A stretch of DNA of 64,000 nt from Herbaspirillum sp. SJZ107 (GCF_006715485.1 NZ_VFNH01000002.1:1725673-1789672); one strand, 5' to 3'; numbered from the stretch's first letter, positions 1-12,100 are shown. Notes: generated by a model from the letters alone, not told the origin. Numbers and translations are program-made.

Positions 1-1229
1 CCGCGCCCGAGGCGCTGTGCGCGATAGATGCCGGTGTGCCCGGAAAACAGATAGCTGAGCACACAGGCGATGGCCGCATACACGCCGATCTCGCCGCCGA
101 ACAGTTCGATCGCCATCAGGGTCGAGGCCAGCGGCGTGTTGGCGGCGCCGGCGAACACGGCGACGAAGCCGAGTCCGGCCAGCAGGCCGAGCGGCAGGTG
201 CAGCAGCGGCGCCAGCGCATTGCCGAGCGTGGCGCCGATGTAGAACAGCGGCGTCACTTCGCCGCCCTTGAAGCCGTTGCCGAGCGAGGCCACGGTAAGC
301 ACCAGCTTGCCGGCGAAGTCCCACGGCGCCAGCGGCTGCAGGAAGGCGGCCTGGATGGTCGGGATGCCCAGGCCCAGGTAAGGGTCGATCGGCAGTGCGG
401 CGGCGGCGAGCGCGATCACGATGCCTCCCAGCAGCGGCCGCAGCGGCGCGTAAGCCACCTTGCGCTTGATCCAGCCGCCCAGCGCGTGGGTGCAGTCGGC
501 GAACAGCCGTCCCGCCAGGCCGAAGGCGATGCCGGCCAGGCCGGCCGCCAGCAGCGGCCACGGCGCCGGCGGCGGGATCGCTCCGATCGCATAATGCGTG
601 TGATGCACGCCCCACAGCAGGCAGGTGCGGTCGCCGGCGATGGCGGCCACCAGGCAGGCGAACAGGGCGTTCGAACGCAGGCGTCCGATCGCCAGCACTT
701 CCAGGGCGAACACGGCGCCCGCGAGCGGCGTGCCGAACACCGAGGCAAAGCCGGCGCTGATGCCGGCCATCAGCAGGGTGCGCCGGTCCTCGTGCCGCAG
801 CCTGAACACATGGGTCAGCTGGTCGGCCAGCGTGCCGCCCATCTGCACCGCGGTGCCTTCGCGCCCGACCGAGGCGCCGCACAGGTGCGACAGCACGGTC
901 CCGCCCAGCACCAGCGGCGCCATGCGCAGCGGGATGACTTTATCCGGATCGTGGATCTGGTCGATCAACAGGTTGTTGCCGGCCTCGACGGCGCGGCCGA
1001 ATCGGAGGTAGAGCCAGCCGACCGCGAACCCGGCCAGCGGCAGCAGCCAGAGCAGCCAGCGGTGGGCGAGGCGGGTGCTGGTCGCCCAGTCGAGCGCGAC
1101 CAGGAAAAAGGCGGAGGCGGAACCGGCCAGCAGCCCCACCAGCAGTGCCAGCGGCAGCCATTTGGCGAGGTAGCGCAGCAGCAGGCTGGACGAGAAGCGC
1201 GGTTTCAAAGATGGTTTTGATAAGCTCAT
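1..1229 (-). CDS. CLC-family antiporter, probable fluoride type (partial, 3' end beyond window)
   Basis: Polytopic membrane protein of the CLC chloride channel/antiporter family; about 409 residues are in the window and the C-terminus runs off the left edge. The reading starts MSLSKPSLKPRF and shows GREGTAVQMGG (residues ~118-128, containing the external gating Glu) and GNGFKGGEVTPLFYIGATLG in the second half. There is no GSGIP filter motif; GNNLLIDQIHDP lies in that region instead. From memory, GREGT in place of GREGP marks the CLC-F (EriC-F) fluoride/proton antiporters, so fluoride export is my preferred reading over chloride. Start chosen at 1229: the nearby ATG at 1233 is in another frame that lacks CLC motifs. 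No CBS domain is seen in the visible part. Confidence 0.85.
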   Translation of the reverse strand, partial: MSLSKPSLKPRFSSSLLLRYLAKWLPLALLVGLLAGSASAFFLVALDWATSTRLAHRWLLWLLPLAGFAVGWLYLRFGRAVEAGNNLLIDQIHDPDKVIPLRMAPLVLGGTVLSHLCGASVGREGTAVQMGGTLADQLTHVFRLRHEDRRTLLMAGISAGFASVFGTPLAGAVFALEVLAIGRLRSNALFACLVAAIAGDRTCLLWGVHHTHYAIGAIPPPAPWPLLAAGLAGIAFGLAGRLFADCTHALGGWIKRKVAYAPLRPLLGGIVIALAAAALPIDPYLGLGIPTIQAAFLQPLAPWDFAGKLVLTVASLGNGFKGGEVTPLFYIGATLGNALAPLLHLPLGLLAGLGFVAVFAGAANTPLASTLMAIELFGGEIGVYAAIACVLSYLFSGHTGIYRAQRLGR

Positions 1230-1280
1230 GCATGTCCTCGGTCGGGCATCCCGGACATGCAGCAGGCTGGACGGGCGAAG

Positions 1281-1314
1281 GCCTGCACGCCCCATGGCCA
1301 GGAGCAGTGCAGGC
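1281..1314. repeat. Long hairpin in the leader of the CLC gene
   Basis: On the minus strand GCCTGCAC and GTGCAGGC pair perfectly, enclosing a second stem GCTCC/GGGGC separated by a one-base bulge. It lies about 50 bases upstream of the CLC start. There is no T-run after it on either strand, so it is not a standard terminator. It may be a leader-RNA structure. I could not match it to the fluoride riboswitch consensus. Confidence 0.45.
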
Positions 1315-1410
1315 ATCGTCGGCCCCGAGGGCGGTTTGTCGGTGGAAGAATGCCATTTCCACAGCATTATTCTAGCGCAGCCCCGCAGCGGCCGACAGTA
1401 GAATGATCCG

Positions 1411-1956
1411 ATGCGACCCCATTTCACACTACGCGCCGCCACGGTGGCCGACATTCCCGTGCTGCAAAAACTGATCGCACGTTCCGGTATCGGCTTGTCG
1501 GCCGGCTTTTACACCCCTGAACAGGCGCACGCGGTCACGCGCGAGGTGTTCGGCGTCGACACCCAGCTGATCCAGGACGGCACCTACTTCGCCATCGAAG
1601 ACGGCGCACGCATCGTCGCCTGCGGCGGCTGGAGCAAGCGCTCCACGCCCTATGGCGGCGACCAGCACAAGTCCGCCCCGGACCGTCTTCTCGATCCGGC
1701 CGGCGAGGCGGCGAAGATCCGCGCCTTCTTTGTCGATCCGGGCATGGAACGCCAGGGTCTCGGCTCGATGCTCATGCAGCACTGCAGCGCGCAGGCATCG
1801 GCGGCAGGTTTCACTGCGCTCGAGCTGACCGCGACCATGCCCGGCGTACCGCTGTACCTCGCCCACGGCTTCGTGCCCGTGCGCGACCTGAGCCTGTCGC
1901 TCGGGGGAGGCCAGGTAGCAGTGCCGCTGACGCTGATGTGCAAGGCGATCGGGTAA
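1411..1956 (+). CDS. GNAT-family N-acetyltransferase
   Basis: 181-residue single-domain acetyltransferase of the GNAT superfamily, which moves an acetyl group from acetyl-CoA to an amine. The core reads RAATVADIPVLQKLIARSG at the N-terminus (strand 1/helix 1), then IRAFFVDPGMERQGLGSML (residues ~107-125), the acetyl-CoA pyrophosphate-binding Q/RxxGxG/A motif, followed by LELTATMPGVPLYLAHGF, the typical distal half. The substrate cannot be told. It stands alone between the divergent CLC gene and clpB. A TAGAAT hexamer ends only seven bases before the ATG, so a leaderless transcript is possible. Confidence 0.85.
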   Translation: MRPHFTLRAATVADIPVLQKLIARSGIGLSAGFYTPEQAHAVTREVFGVDTQLIQDGTYFAIEDGARIVACGGWSKRSTPYGGDQHKSAPDRLLDPAGEAAKIRAFFVDPGMERQGLGSMLMQHCSAQASAAGFTALELTATMPGVPLYLAHGFVPVRDLSLSLGGGQVAVPLTLMCKAIG

Positions 1957-1999
1957 CACCTGTTCTAAGCCAGGGTTAAGCAAAGCCCATGTTTCACAT

Positions 2000-2026
2000 C
2001 TTGAAAACGCGTCGCCTGCCCCTAAT
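2000..2026 (+). promoter_or_regulatory. Sigma-32 (heat-shock) promoter of clpB
   Basis: CTTGAAA at 2000-2006, a 12-base spacer, and CCCCTAAT at 2019-2026 match the known sigma-32 (RpoH) promoter form CTTGAA(A)...CCCCATnT closely. It lies 46 bases before the clpB ATG. The match is seen directly; use by RpoH is inferred from the consensus and from clpB being a classic RpoH target. Confidence 0.8.
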
Positions 2027-2072
2027 TTAGTTCCATCCTGAAAACTAACCTTATTCACTAGGGGCACATAAT

Positions 2073-4691
<2,619 letters not shown>

Positions 4692-4713
4692 GTCCCCCTT
4701 TTCTGCACAAGAA

Positions 4714-4745
4714 ACCCTGTCGGCATGGCCGGCAGGGTTTTTTTT
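4714..4745 (+). terminator. Rho-independent terminator of clpB
   Basis: Inverted repeat built on ACCCTGTCGG/CCGGCAGGGT (one G-T pair) with a short ATGG loop, followed by eight T residues. It begins 23 bases after the clpB stop. Confidence 0.9.
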
Positions 4746-5096
4746 CGTCCACTTGATTTCCTTGTGGAACTAAAAAGCGGATGAATCAAGCGCCGCGCGC
4801 GGGAAAGACGCCATCATCGACCCGACGCCGGGCATGGCGCACCCCGGTTCCCGCATTATGAAAATCGGTTCGCCAACATGAAACGGCGTGCGCCAACGCC
4901 AGCCCTGCCATTCCCATTTTAAGAAACAGGTTTTCGTATCATGGAATGCTTAGCTTAAGTCATTGAATTTTAATGGATTAAAAATGCTCCTGTGTCTTAT
5001 ATAAGACTGTGGTGCACTGCACGAACCGGCCTATCATTGATCCAACAGCGCTTCCTTCCAACCCAGCTTTTTATTCATCTTCATCAGGAGAACACC
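4746..5096 (+). promoter_or_regulatory. Regulatory region upstream of aceA
   Basis: 351 bases without a credible gene between the clpB terminator and aceA. The right half is AT-rich (about 4916-4990), as a promoter would be. It holds a perfect 14-bp palindrome at 4994-5007, then an imperfect dyad GTGCACTGCAC. The Shine-Dalgarno AGGAG is at 5087-5091. No exact -35/-10 pair stands out. Confidence 0.5.
4994..5007. promoter_or_regulatory. Perfect palindrome, probable operator of aceA
   Basis: GTCTTATATAAGAC is its own reverse complement. It lies 90 bases upstream of aceA, next to the AT-rich presumed promoter. Palindromes of this form are typical of dimeric GntR-type regulators. I associate very similar sequences with regulation of TCA/methylcitrate genes in Betaproteobacteria, but that is from memory and uncertain. 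Confidence 0.6.
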
Positions 5097-6395
<1,299 letters not shown>

Positions 6396-6416
6396 GTAAT
6401 TGCAAGGTGCATCCGA

Positions 6417-6451
6417 AGCCGCAGCGCGCCCCAGGCCGCTGCGGCTTTTTC
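6417..6451 (+). terminator. Rho-independent terminator of aceA
   Basis: AGCCGCAGCG (6417-6426) pairs with CGCTGCGGCT (6437-6446) around a 10-base loop, followed by TTTTTCTT. It lies 21 bases after the aceA stop. Confidence 0.9.
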
Positions 6452-6461
6452 TTGCCCAAAG

Positions 6462-6491
6462 TTGAGGCAGGCCGCCCAACTAGTGGATAAT
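6462..6491 (+). promoter_or_regulatory. Likely sigma-70 promoter of rlmJ
   Basis: TTGAGG at 6462-6467 and GATAAT at 6486-6491, spaced 18 bases, lie 68 bases upstream of the rlmJ ATG and directly after the aceA terminator. Confidence 0.55.
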
Positions 6492-6558
6492 GCGCGCAAT
6501 CAGGCACGATCGGACGCAACAGCGCGCCGCCGCCGCACCCTTTTTTTGGAATTCCACT

Positions 6559-7857
6559 ATGTTTAGCTACCGCCACGCCTACCACGCGGGGAACCATGCT
6601 GATGTCCTGAAGCACTTTATCCAGGTTCAGTTGCACCAATATATGAACCAGAAGGACGTCGCGTATACCTATATCGACACCCATTCCGGTGCCGGCGTGT
6701 ACGCGCTCGACAGCGCGCAGGCGCTCAAGAGCGGCGAATACGTGGACGGCATCGCGCGCCTGTGGGAGCGCGACGACTTGCCGGCCGCGCTGGCCGATTA
6801 CGTGAACCTGGTCAAGGCGATGAATCCGAGCGGCCGCCTGCGCTACTACCCGGGTTCGCCCTACGTGGCGGAACAGGTGGCACGTCCGGAAGACCGGCTG
6901 CGCCTGTTCGAGCTGCACCCGGCCGATACCAAGCTGCTGGTCGATAATTTCCGCAAGCTCGACGCGCACAAGGCCGAGCAGGGCGAACGTGCCCGCGGCC
7001 GGCGCGTGCTGATCGAATACGCCGACGGCTTCCAAGCCATGAAGTCGCTGTTGCCGCCGCCGTCGCGCCGCGCGCTGGTGCTGATCGACCCGCCCTACGA
7101 AGTCAAGCTGGACTACAAGCACGTGCGCGATGCGCTCGAAGATGCGCTGGAGCGTTTCCCGACCGGCGTCTACGCGATCTGGTATCCGGTGCTGCAGCGC
7201 ATGGAGTCGCGCCAGTTCGCCGACCGCCTGAAGCGCCTGCCGGCCAAGGAGTGGCTGCACGTCACGCTGACCGTGGCCACCCCGGGCCCCGACGGTACCG
7301 GCATGCACAGCAGCGGCATGTTCATCCTGAATCCGCCGTACACGCTGGAGCCGATGCTGCGCGACACCATGCCTTACCTGGTGCAGGTGCTGGGCAAGGA
7401 CAGCGGCGCCACCTTCCGCATCGAGCGCGGCACCCAGGTGACCGGCGCCGGCGCCGGTGCGGTCGGCAGTGCCGGGGCCGGGCGCGCCGCGGGCAACGGT
7501 CCGCGCGTGCCGGTCGGCAATGCGCGCCGTGCCAGCCCGCTGTCCGGCGGCGGCAGCCTGCGCTTGCCGGGCCAGCCTTTCGTCGACGCGTCGGGCGCCC
7601 GCCTGAGCAAGGGCGACAAAGGCGAGGCCAAGGGGGAAAACAAGGAAGGCAGCCGTCCGGCCCGCCCGCGCGCCGGCGAATACCGTCCGCCGCAGGGCCA
7701 GCCGGGCAGCCGCAGCGCCGCCAAGACGCCGGAAGGGCGTCCGGCCGAGCGTGCCGGTGCGCCGGCCAAGCGTGCCGGCGGCGCCGACAAGGGTGGCGTC
7801 CGCTCCGACGCGGCGCGCCCGACGGGGCCGCGCGGCCCCAAGCGCGGCCGCCCCTGA
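6559..7857 (+). CDS. rlmJ: 23S rRNA (adenine-2030-N6)-methyltransferase RlmJ with long disordered tail
   Basis: SAM-dependent methyltransferase that modifies A2030 of 23S rRNA. The first ~285 residues are a complete RlmJ: MFSYRHAYHAGNHADVLKHF at the start, then PGSP and the catalytic DPPYE in LIDPPYEVKLDYKHV (~170). The family normally stops near 280 residues. Here a further ~145 residues follow, rich in Gly, Arg, Ala, Pro and Lys and predicted disordered by eye, giving 432 residues in all. Such a basic tail may add RNA contacts, which is inference. The start at 6559 is chosen because the family begins MxSYRHxxHAGN; the frame opens upstream without homology. Expressed from its own promoter. 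Confidence 0.93.
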   Translation: MFSYRHAYHAGNHADVLKHFIQVQLHQYMNQKDVAYTYIDTHSGAGVYALDSAQALKSGEYVDGIARLWERDDLPAALADYVNLVKAMNPSGRLRYYPGSPYVAEQVARPEDRLRLFELHPADTKLLVDNFRKLDAHKAEQGERARGRRVLIEYADGFQAMKSLLPPPSRRALVLIDPPYEVKLDYKHVRDALEDALERFPTGVYAIWYPVLQRMESRQFADRLKRLPAKEWLHVTLTVATPGPDGTGMHSSGMFILNPPYTLEPMLRDTMPYLVQVLGKDSGATFRIERGTQVTGAGAGAVGSAGAGRAAGNGPRVPVGNARRASPLSGGGSLRLPGQPFVDASGARLSKGDKGEAKGENKEGSRPARPRAGEYRPPQGQPGSRSAAKTPEGRPAERAGAPAKRAGGADKGGVRSDAARPTGPRGPKRGRP

Positions 7858-8003
7858 GCGGCATCCGCCGGTCATCGGCAAGCCTCGGTCAATCGTTTGC
7901 GTAAGGAGGCGGCGAGGGCGCGTCAGCGCGCTCGCGTCTTCGTAACGATTTGATACGATGTCGAAATGTAAAGACTATCAGTCTGTAGTATAGTCGGTCC
8001 CGA

Positions 8004-8041
8004 GTTCCGGCTAGCCCGGAACCGGCACGCATTTTGCGTGC
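8004..8041 (+). other. Two adjacent hairpins in the leader of the EAL/HDOD gene
   Basis: GTTCCGG/CCGGAAC with a CTAGC loop (8004-8022) is followed at once by GCACGC/GCGTGC with an ATTTT loop (8025-8041). They sit 27 bases before the start codon. No T-run follows the second, so they look like leader structure rather than a terminator. Their function is unknown. Confidence 0.45.
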
Positions 8042-8067
8042 TGTAAATTGAGTCACAGGAGTTTTAC

Positions 8068-9348
8068 ATGCATGCGGTTGCAACGGCAGCGACGTCCGCG
8101 CCGTCCGATGAATTCTTTCTGGCGCGCCAGCCCATACTCGGACGCGACCAGAAGCTGGTGGCGTTCGAGCTGCTGTTTCGCGCCGCCCCGGAGCACGAGG
8201 ACGCGCAGCTGACCGATTATGCCGCAGCCACCGCTGCCGTGATTTCCCACGCTTCGCAGCTCGGGATGCATCAGGTGGTTGGCGAGCAAGTGGCCTTTGT
8301 CAACGTCGACGAAGTCGTGTTGCTGAGCGACTTCGTCCGCTTCCTGCCACCGGACAAGGTCATCCTTGAAATCCTGGAAACCGTGCAGGCAACGCCGCAA
8401 GTGCTGGCGCGCGTGCGCGAGTTGAAGGAACTCGGCTTCAAGTTCGCCCTCGACGATGTTATAGACCATTCGGAGCAGGTAAGCAAGCTCATGCCATTGG
8501 TCGATGTGATCAAGGTCGACCTGCAGGGCGTCAGCCGCGAGGAGCTGGTCGAGTTGTCGCGGTCGCTGCGCGGCCCGCATCAAAAATTGTTGGCGGAAAA
8601 GGTCGAGACGGTCGAGGAGTTCCAGCTGTGCCTGGAGCTCGGCTTCGAATATTTCCAGGGCTATTACTTTGCGCGGCCGGCGATCCTGTCGGGCAAGCGC
8701 ATCTCGCCGTCCGAAATGGTGGTGCTGCGCCTGCTCGACCTGATCGCCTCGAATGCCGGCAACGAGGCAATCGAGGAAGCGGTCAAGCGCGACACCCTGC
8801 TCAGCCTGAACCTGCTGCGCCTGGTGAACAGCCACCTGACCGGCACCCATGGCGGCGGCCATATCGAATCGGTGTCGGAAGCGCTGGCGCGCCTGGGGCG
8901 CAGCCAGCTGCAGCGCTGGCTGCAGATACTGCTGTACAGCGGACCGGACGGCCACGTCGAACTGGATTCGCCGCTGCTGCAGATGGCCACCACGCGCGGC
9001 CGCCTGCTCGAACTGATGACGCTGACGCTGCACCCGGGTGACATCGAAGGCGCCAACAACGCCTTCACCATCGGCATCATGTCGCTGATGGATGCGCTGT
9101 TCGCGGTGCCGATGCACGAGATCCTGGAGCGGGTCGAGGTGTCGCAGGAAGTGCGTGCGGCGCTGCTGGAGCGTGCCGGCGATTACGGGGCGATGCTGGT
9201 GGTGGCCGAGGAACTCGAGAAGACCGAATGCACGCGGGCGCTGGCGCAGGCGCTGGGACGGCTGGGGTTGTCGACCAAGCAGTTGCGGGAGATCGAGCTG
9301 GCGGCTTTCGATTGGGTGCGGGAGTTGAGTGAGGCCGAGGTGCGCTGA
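8068..9348 (+). CDS. EAL-like/HDOD domain signalling protein (YuxH type)
   Basis: 426-residue cytoplasmic protein. Residues ~10-205 form an EAL-like fold: FFLARQPILGRDQKLVAFEL, then LLFRA where active enzymes have the EAL triplet, LDDVIDHSEQ and GFEYFQGYYFARP. The catalytic Glu and metal ligands are largely lost, so it should not hydrolyse c-di-GMP. Residues ~205-410 are an HDOD domain (VVLRLLDLIASNAGNEAIEEA, SLNLLRLVNSHL). Proteins with this architecture act as regulatory scaffolds. The gene is alone, with a structured leader. The start at 8068 has CAGGAG upstream. Confidence 0.85.
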   Translation: MHAVATAATSAPSDEFFLARQPILGRDQKLVAFELLFRAAPEHEDAQLTDYAAATAAVISHASQLGMHQVVGEQVAFVNVDEVVLLSDFVRFLPPDKVILEILETVQATPQVLARVRELKELGFKFALDDVIDHSEQVSKLMPLVDVIKVDLQGVSREELVELSRSLRGPHQKLLAEKVETVEEFQLCLELGFEYFQGYYFARPAILSGKRISPSEMVVLRLLDLIASNAGNEAIEEAVKRDTLLSLNLLRLVNSHLTGTHGGGHIESVSEALARLGRSQLQRWLQILLYSGPDGHVELDSPLLQMATTRGRLLELMTLTLHPGDIEGANNAFTIGIMSLMDALFAVPMHEILERVEVSQEVRAALLERAGDYGAMLVVAEELEKTECTRALAQALGRLGLSTKQLREIELAAFDWVRELSEAEVR

Positions 9349-9441
9349 GGCGTGCCGAGATGCGCAACAGATAATCCGCTGCAGGGGCGACGTTTTCAGG
9401 CTAACGCAATCCTCCCGCGCCAGCATCGGCTTTCGATCTTC

Positions 9442-10191
9442 TTACTGCCCCAAAAACAGAAACACCGTCGGCTTCTTGTGAAAATCCGGCGCTTTATTCG
9501 CCGCCAATAAACCCTTCCACTTCGCCGCCGTCATCGTCCGGACCGACTCGCTCGGCAGCGACAAATCCGTCGCCACGCAGATCAGGGTGCCCGGCTGGCA
9601 GTTCGCCACCAGTGCTTCCAGCATCGCGCCGTTGCGGTACGGCGTTTCGATCAGCAATTGCGTCTGCTTCTCGCTGCGCGAGCGCTGTTCCAGTTGCTGG
9701 ATGCGCTTGGCGCGCTGGCCGGCATCGGTCGGCAGGTAGCCGTTGAAGGCGAAGCTCTGACCGTTCAGGCCGCTTGCCATGACAGCCAGCAGCAGCGAGG
9801 ACGGCCCGACCAGCGGCCGCACCGTGATGCCGTGCTGGTGCGCCAGCCGGACCAGGTCGGCGCCCGGGTCGGCCACGGCCGGTACGCCGGCTTCCGACAC
9901 CAAGCCGGCGTCGCGGCCCGCCAGCAGCGGCGCCAGCAGGGCGCTGAGCGCCTCGGCCGGGGTGTTGACGTTGAGTTCGGCGATCTGGATTTCCTGCAGC
10001 GGCTTGGCCAGCGGGTGGTCGATCGCGACCAGTTTCAGGAAGGCGCGCGCCGTCTTGGCGTTCTCGGCCACGAAGTAATCGAGTTTCGAGGTGACGTCCT
10101 GTACTTGCTCGGGCAGGACGTGGGACAGGGCGTGCGCCGTGGCTTCGGTGGCGCCGAGGGTGTTCGGGATCAGGTAGAGAGTGCCGGGCAT
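9442..10191 (-). CDS. Tetrapyrrole-methylase-family SAM-dependent methyltransferase (RsmI-like)
   Basis: 249 residues with the two-lobed tetrapyrrole methylase fold shared with RsmI and CobA-type enzymes. It begins MPGTLYLIPNTLG, then SEAGVPAVADPGADLVRLAH (~100-118) and the motif VRPLVGPSSLLLAVMASGL. LLIETPYRN (~180) corresponds to the conserved EAPHR-type motif of RsmI, changed. It is shorter than RsmI (about 280-300), and I recognise it as a separate RsmI paralogue common beside maf in Betaproteobacteria. The substrate is unproven. The gene lies 18 bases downstream of the maf-like gene on the same strand, so the two are likely co-transcribed. Confidence 0.8.
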   Translation of the reverse strand: MPGTLYLIPNTLGATEATAHALSHVLPEQVQDVTSKLDYFVAENAKTARAFLKLVAIDHPLAKPLQEIQIAELNVNTPAEALSALLAPLLAGRDAGLVSEAGVPAVADPGADLVRLAHQHGITVRPLVGPSSLLLAVMASGLNGQSFAFNGYLPTDAGQRAKRIQQLEQRSRSEKQTQLLIETPYRNGAMLEALVANCQPGTLICVATDLSLPSESVRTMTAAKWKGLLAANKAPDFHKKPTVFLFLGQ

Positions 10192-10209
10192 AATCAGATA
10201 AAAGCGGGG

Positions 10210-10827
10210 TCAAGCGCCGAAGAAGGGCACACCGGCACGGCGCAGCATGCCGGTGAGGGCGATCAGGGGCAGGCCGGTGAGGGCGGTCGGGTCGCTGCTG
10301 TCGATGCGTTCGAGCAGGGCGATGCCGAGGCCTTCGTTCTTGGCGCTGCCGGCGCAATCGTAGGGCTGCTCGATGCGCAGGTAGGCGTCGAGTTCAGGGT
10401 CGGGCAGGTCGCGGAATGTGACGAAAGTCTGCACGTTGTCGAGCTGGACCGCATCCGGCGCCGCCGGGTCCAGGCGGCTGTCCCACAGGCACAGGGCGGT
10501 GTGGAAGGTCACGCGCCGGCCGCGCATCAGTTGCAGCTGCGCCAGGGCGCGCGCATGGTCGCCCGGCTTGCCGATCTGGAGGCCGTCCAGCGTGGCGACC
10601 TGGTCCGAGCCGATCACCAGCGCTCCCGGACGCAGGCGCGCCACCGCGGCGGCTTTCTCGCGCGCCAGGCGCAGGGCGGTCTGTTCAGGGGCTTCGCCGG
10701 GGAGCGGCGTTTCGTCGATGTCGGGCGCGATCGCCTCGAAGGGGAGCTGCAGGCGCGACAATAATTCGCGGCGGTAGGCGGAACTCGACGCCAGGATGAT
10801 GCCTGGAAGGGCGGAACTTGGTATCAT
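10210..10827 (-). CDS. Maf/YceF-type nucleoside triphosphate pyrophosphatase
   Basis: 205-residue Maf-family protein; family members hydrolyse non-canonical or methylated nucleotides, with YceF being specific for 7-methyl-GTP. Motifs are LASSSAYRRELLSRLQLPF (~9-27), PDIDE, LALREKA-like stretches, IGSDQVATLDG (~72-82) and YDCAGSAKNEGLG. The SSxYRR and IGSDQVxxLDG pattern fits the YceF branch rather than the dTTP/UTP branch. The start at 10827 (MIPSSALPGIIL) is chosen by family length; the frame continues upstream without similarity. It is divergent from yceD, the same arrangement as in E. coli. Confidence 0.88.
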   Translation of the reverse strand: MIPSSALPGIILASSSAYRRELLSRLQLPFEAIAPDIDETPLPGEAPEQTALRLAREKAAAVARLRPGALVIGSDQVATLDGLQIGKPGDHARALAQLQLMRGRRVTFHTALCLWDSRLDPAAPDAVQLDNVQTFVTFRDLPDPELDAYLRIEQPYDCAGSAKNEGLGIALLERIDSSDPTALTGLPLIALTGMLRRAGVPFFGA

Positions 10828-10973
10828 GTCGTCCTGTCCAATATTCGTAAGCAAAACAAAGGGATGCGTCCTCGCGACGTTCGCAGCGCAATGCCCTGAA
10901 AAATGCAGCAAGTCTTTGACTACGCGGGGATAAGCCTGCTATTATCGCAGGTTTTCCGGGGAAGTTTTTCCAA

Positions 10974-11471
10974 ATGAGCGCTTTTGTCATCGACGCCTTC
11001 GAATTTTGCCGGAACAACGGCTATCGTGAAGGCGTCACGCCGGTGGCGGAAATGACCCGGCTGGCGGCCGATTGCGCCGACCCGTCCGGCGAGATTACCT
11101 GGTCGATCCAGGGTGGACAGACCAAGCAGGGTTACCCGTCGATGACCCTGTCGGTAGAGGGCACGGTCAATCTGGTGTGCCAGCGTTGCCTCGGGCCGTT
11201 TGCATACCACATCGATTCGTCGACCATGCTGGTGCTCGGCAAGGACGACGCCGATGCGGACGAGATCGAGGAAATCCTCGACGACGAGAGCATCGACGTG
11301 ATCGTCGGCAGCCACGAAGCCGATATCCGTCAGTTGCTGGAAGATGAAGCCCTGCTGGCCCTGCCGCAGGCACCGAAACACGAGGTGTGCCCCGATACCA
11401 AGTTGATCGACTCGCTGAAGTCGGATAAGGTATCGCCGTTCGCGGCACTGAAGAGCCTCAAGCCAGAATAA
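10974..11471 (+). CDS. yceD: YceD family protein (DUF177)
   Basis: 165-residue acidic cytoplasmic protein of the DUF177/YceD family, linked by published work to 23S rRNA accumulation. It contains the paired Cys motif CQRCLGPF (~64-71) and the C-terminal LPQAPKHEVCPD followed by SPFAALKSLKPE, both family hallmarks. It heads the yceD-rpmF-plsX-fab cluster, an order kept across proteobacteria, and is divergent from the maf-like gene. Confidence 0.92.
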   Translation: MSAFVIDAFEFCRNNGYREGVTPVAEMTRLAADCADPSGEITWSIQGGQTKQGYPSMTLSVEGTVNLVCQRCLGPFAYHIDSSTMLVLGKDDADADEIEEILDDESIDVIVGSHEADIRQLLEDEALLALPQAPKHEVCPDTKLIDSLKSDKVSPFAALKSLKPE

Positions 11472-11674
11472 ATAGTATTACAAAATATAAAGATTACGCA
11501 TCCACGGACACCGCAAGCGGGTTCCGTGGATGCTGCAAGAACGTGTCAAACGCGTGCAGCAATCGAGTATGGCAGTGTAGTGAGTTGTACAGCAGCGTTA
11601 AACATGTCGGCCGTCGTTCATCCTGAATGATTGCCGCTGGGATACTCGATACGCATCGTTTTGCGAGTCGAATG

Positions 11675-11683
11675 TGTTAGAAT
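11675..11683 (+). promoter_or_regulatory. Extended -10 promoter upstream of rpmF
   Basis: TGTTAGAAT reads as an extended -10 (TGn plus TAGAAT at 11678-11683), 27 bases before the rpmF ATG, with no good -35. The 238-base gap between yceD and rpmF suggests rpmF has its own promoter. I see no gene in the rest of the gap. Confidence 0.45.
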
Positions 11684-11709
11684 TTTAGAACTTATGTTTA
11701 GGAGTCATC

Positions 11710-11892
11710 ATGGCAGTTCAGCAGAATAAGAAGTCCCCGTCCAAGCGCGGCATGCACCGTTCGCACGATTTCCTGGTTGCACCGAACCTGGCCGTCGAGC
11801 CGACCACCGGCGAGACCCACCTGCGCCACCACATCAGCCCGAACGGTTTCTACCGTGGCCGTAAAGTGCTCAAGACCAAGAACGACGAGTAA
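11710..11892 (+). CDS. rpmF: 50S ribosomal protein L32
   Basis: 60 residues, [20 protein letters not shown] at the start, the usual length and sequence for L32 in this class. The zinc-ribbon Cys residues found in some L32 proteins are absent, so it is a Cys-minus form. The Shine-Dalgarno TAGGAG is 6 bases before the ATG. Confidence 0.97.
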   Translation: MAVQQNKKSPSKRGMHRSHDFLVAPNLAVEPTTGETHLRHHISPNGFYRGRKVLKTKNDE

Positions 11893-11917
11893 TCGACGTC
11901 TTGCTGTTTTGTTCGAG

Positions 11918-11961
11918 AAAGCGGTGTTACGTATGTTAAGTGCGTGGCACCGCTTTTTCTT
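11918..11961 (+). terminator. Terminator or attenuator after rpmF
   Basis: AAAGCGGTG (11918-11926) pairs with CACCGCTTT (11948-11956) around a 21-base loop, followed by TTCTTTC. It lies between rpmF and plsX and may reduce read-through into the fatty-acid genes. Confidence 0.65.
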
Positions 11962-12100
11962 TCGTATTCCATGTGACACCGGCTGCAAAACACTCTTGCA
12001 CACCGTCATTTTCAATCTCGCTGACCCGGATGTGCAAGCTGCAGCGTGCCGAGGCCAGGCCGCCGCCGGCAAGCCCTGACGCCGCGGTTCATCCCGACAA

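Noticed and set aside
36..1220. 394-codon plus-strand frame opposite the CLC gene
   Set aside because: Low-complexity Gln/Arg/Gly composition and the minus-strand reading gives a clear CLC protein.
1230..1410. Fluoride riboswitch before the CLC gene
   Set aside because: A strong hairpin exists, but I could not place the conserved GGCGATG and pseudoknot segments, so I list only the hairpin.
8001..8041. Terminator before the EAL/HDOD gene
   Set aside because: Two stable hairpins are present but no T-run follows, and they sit within the presumed leader of that gene.
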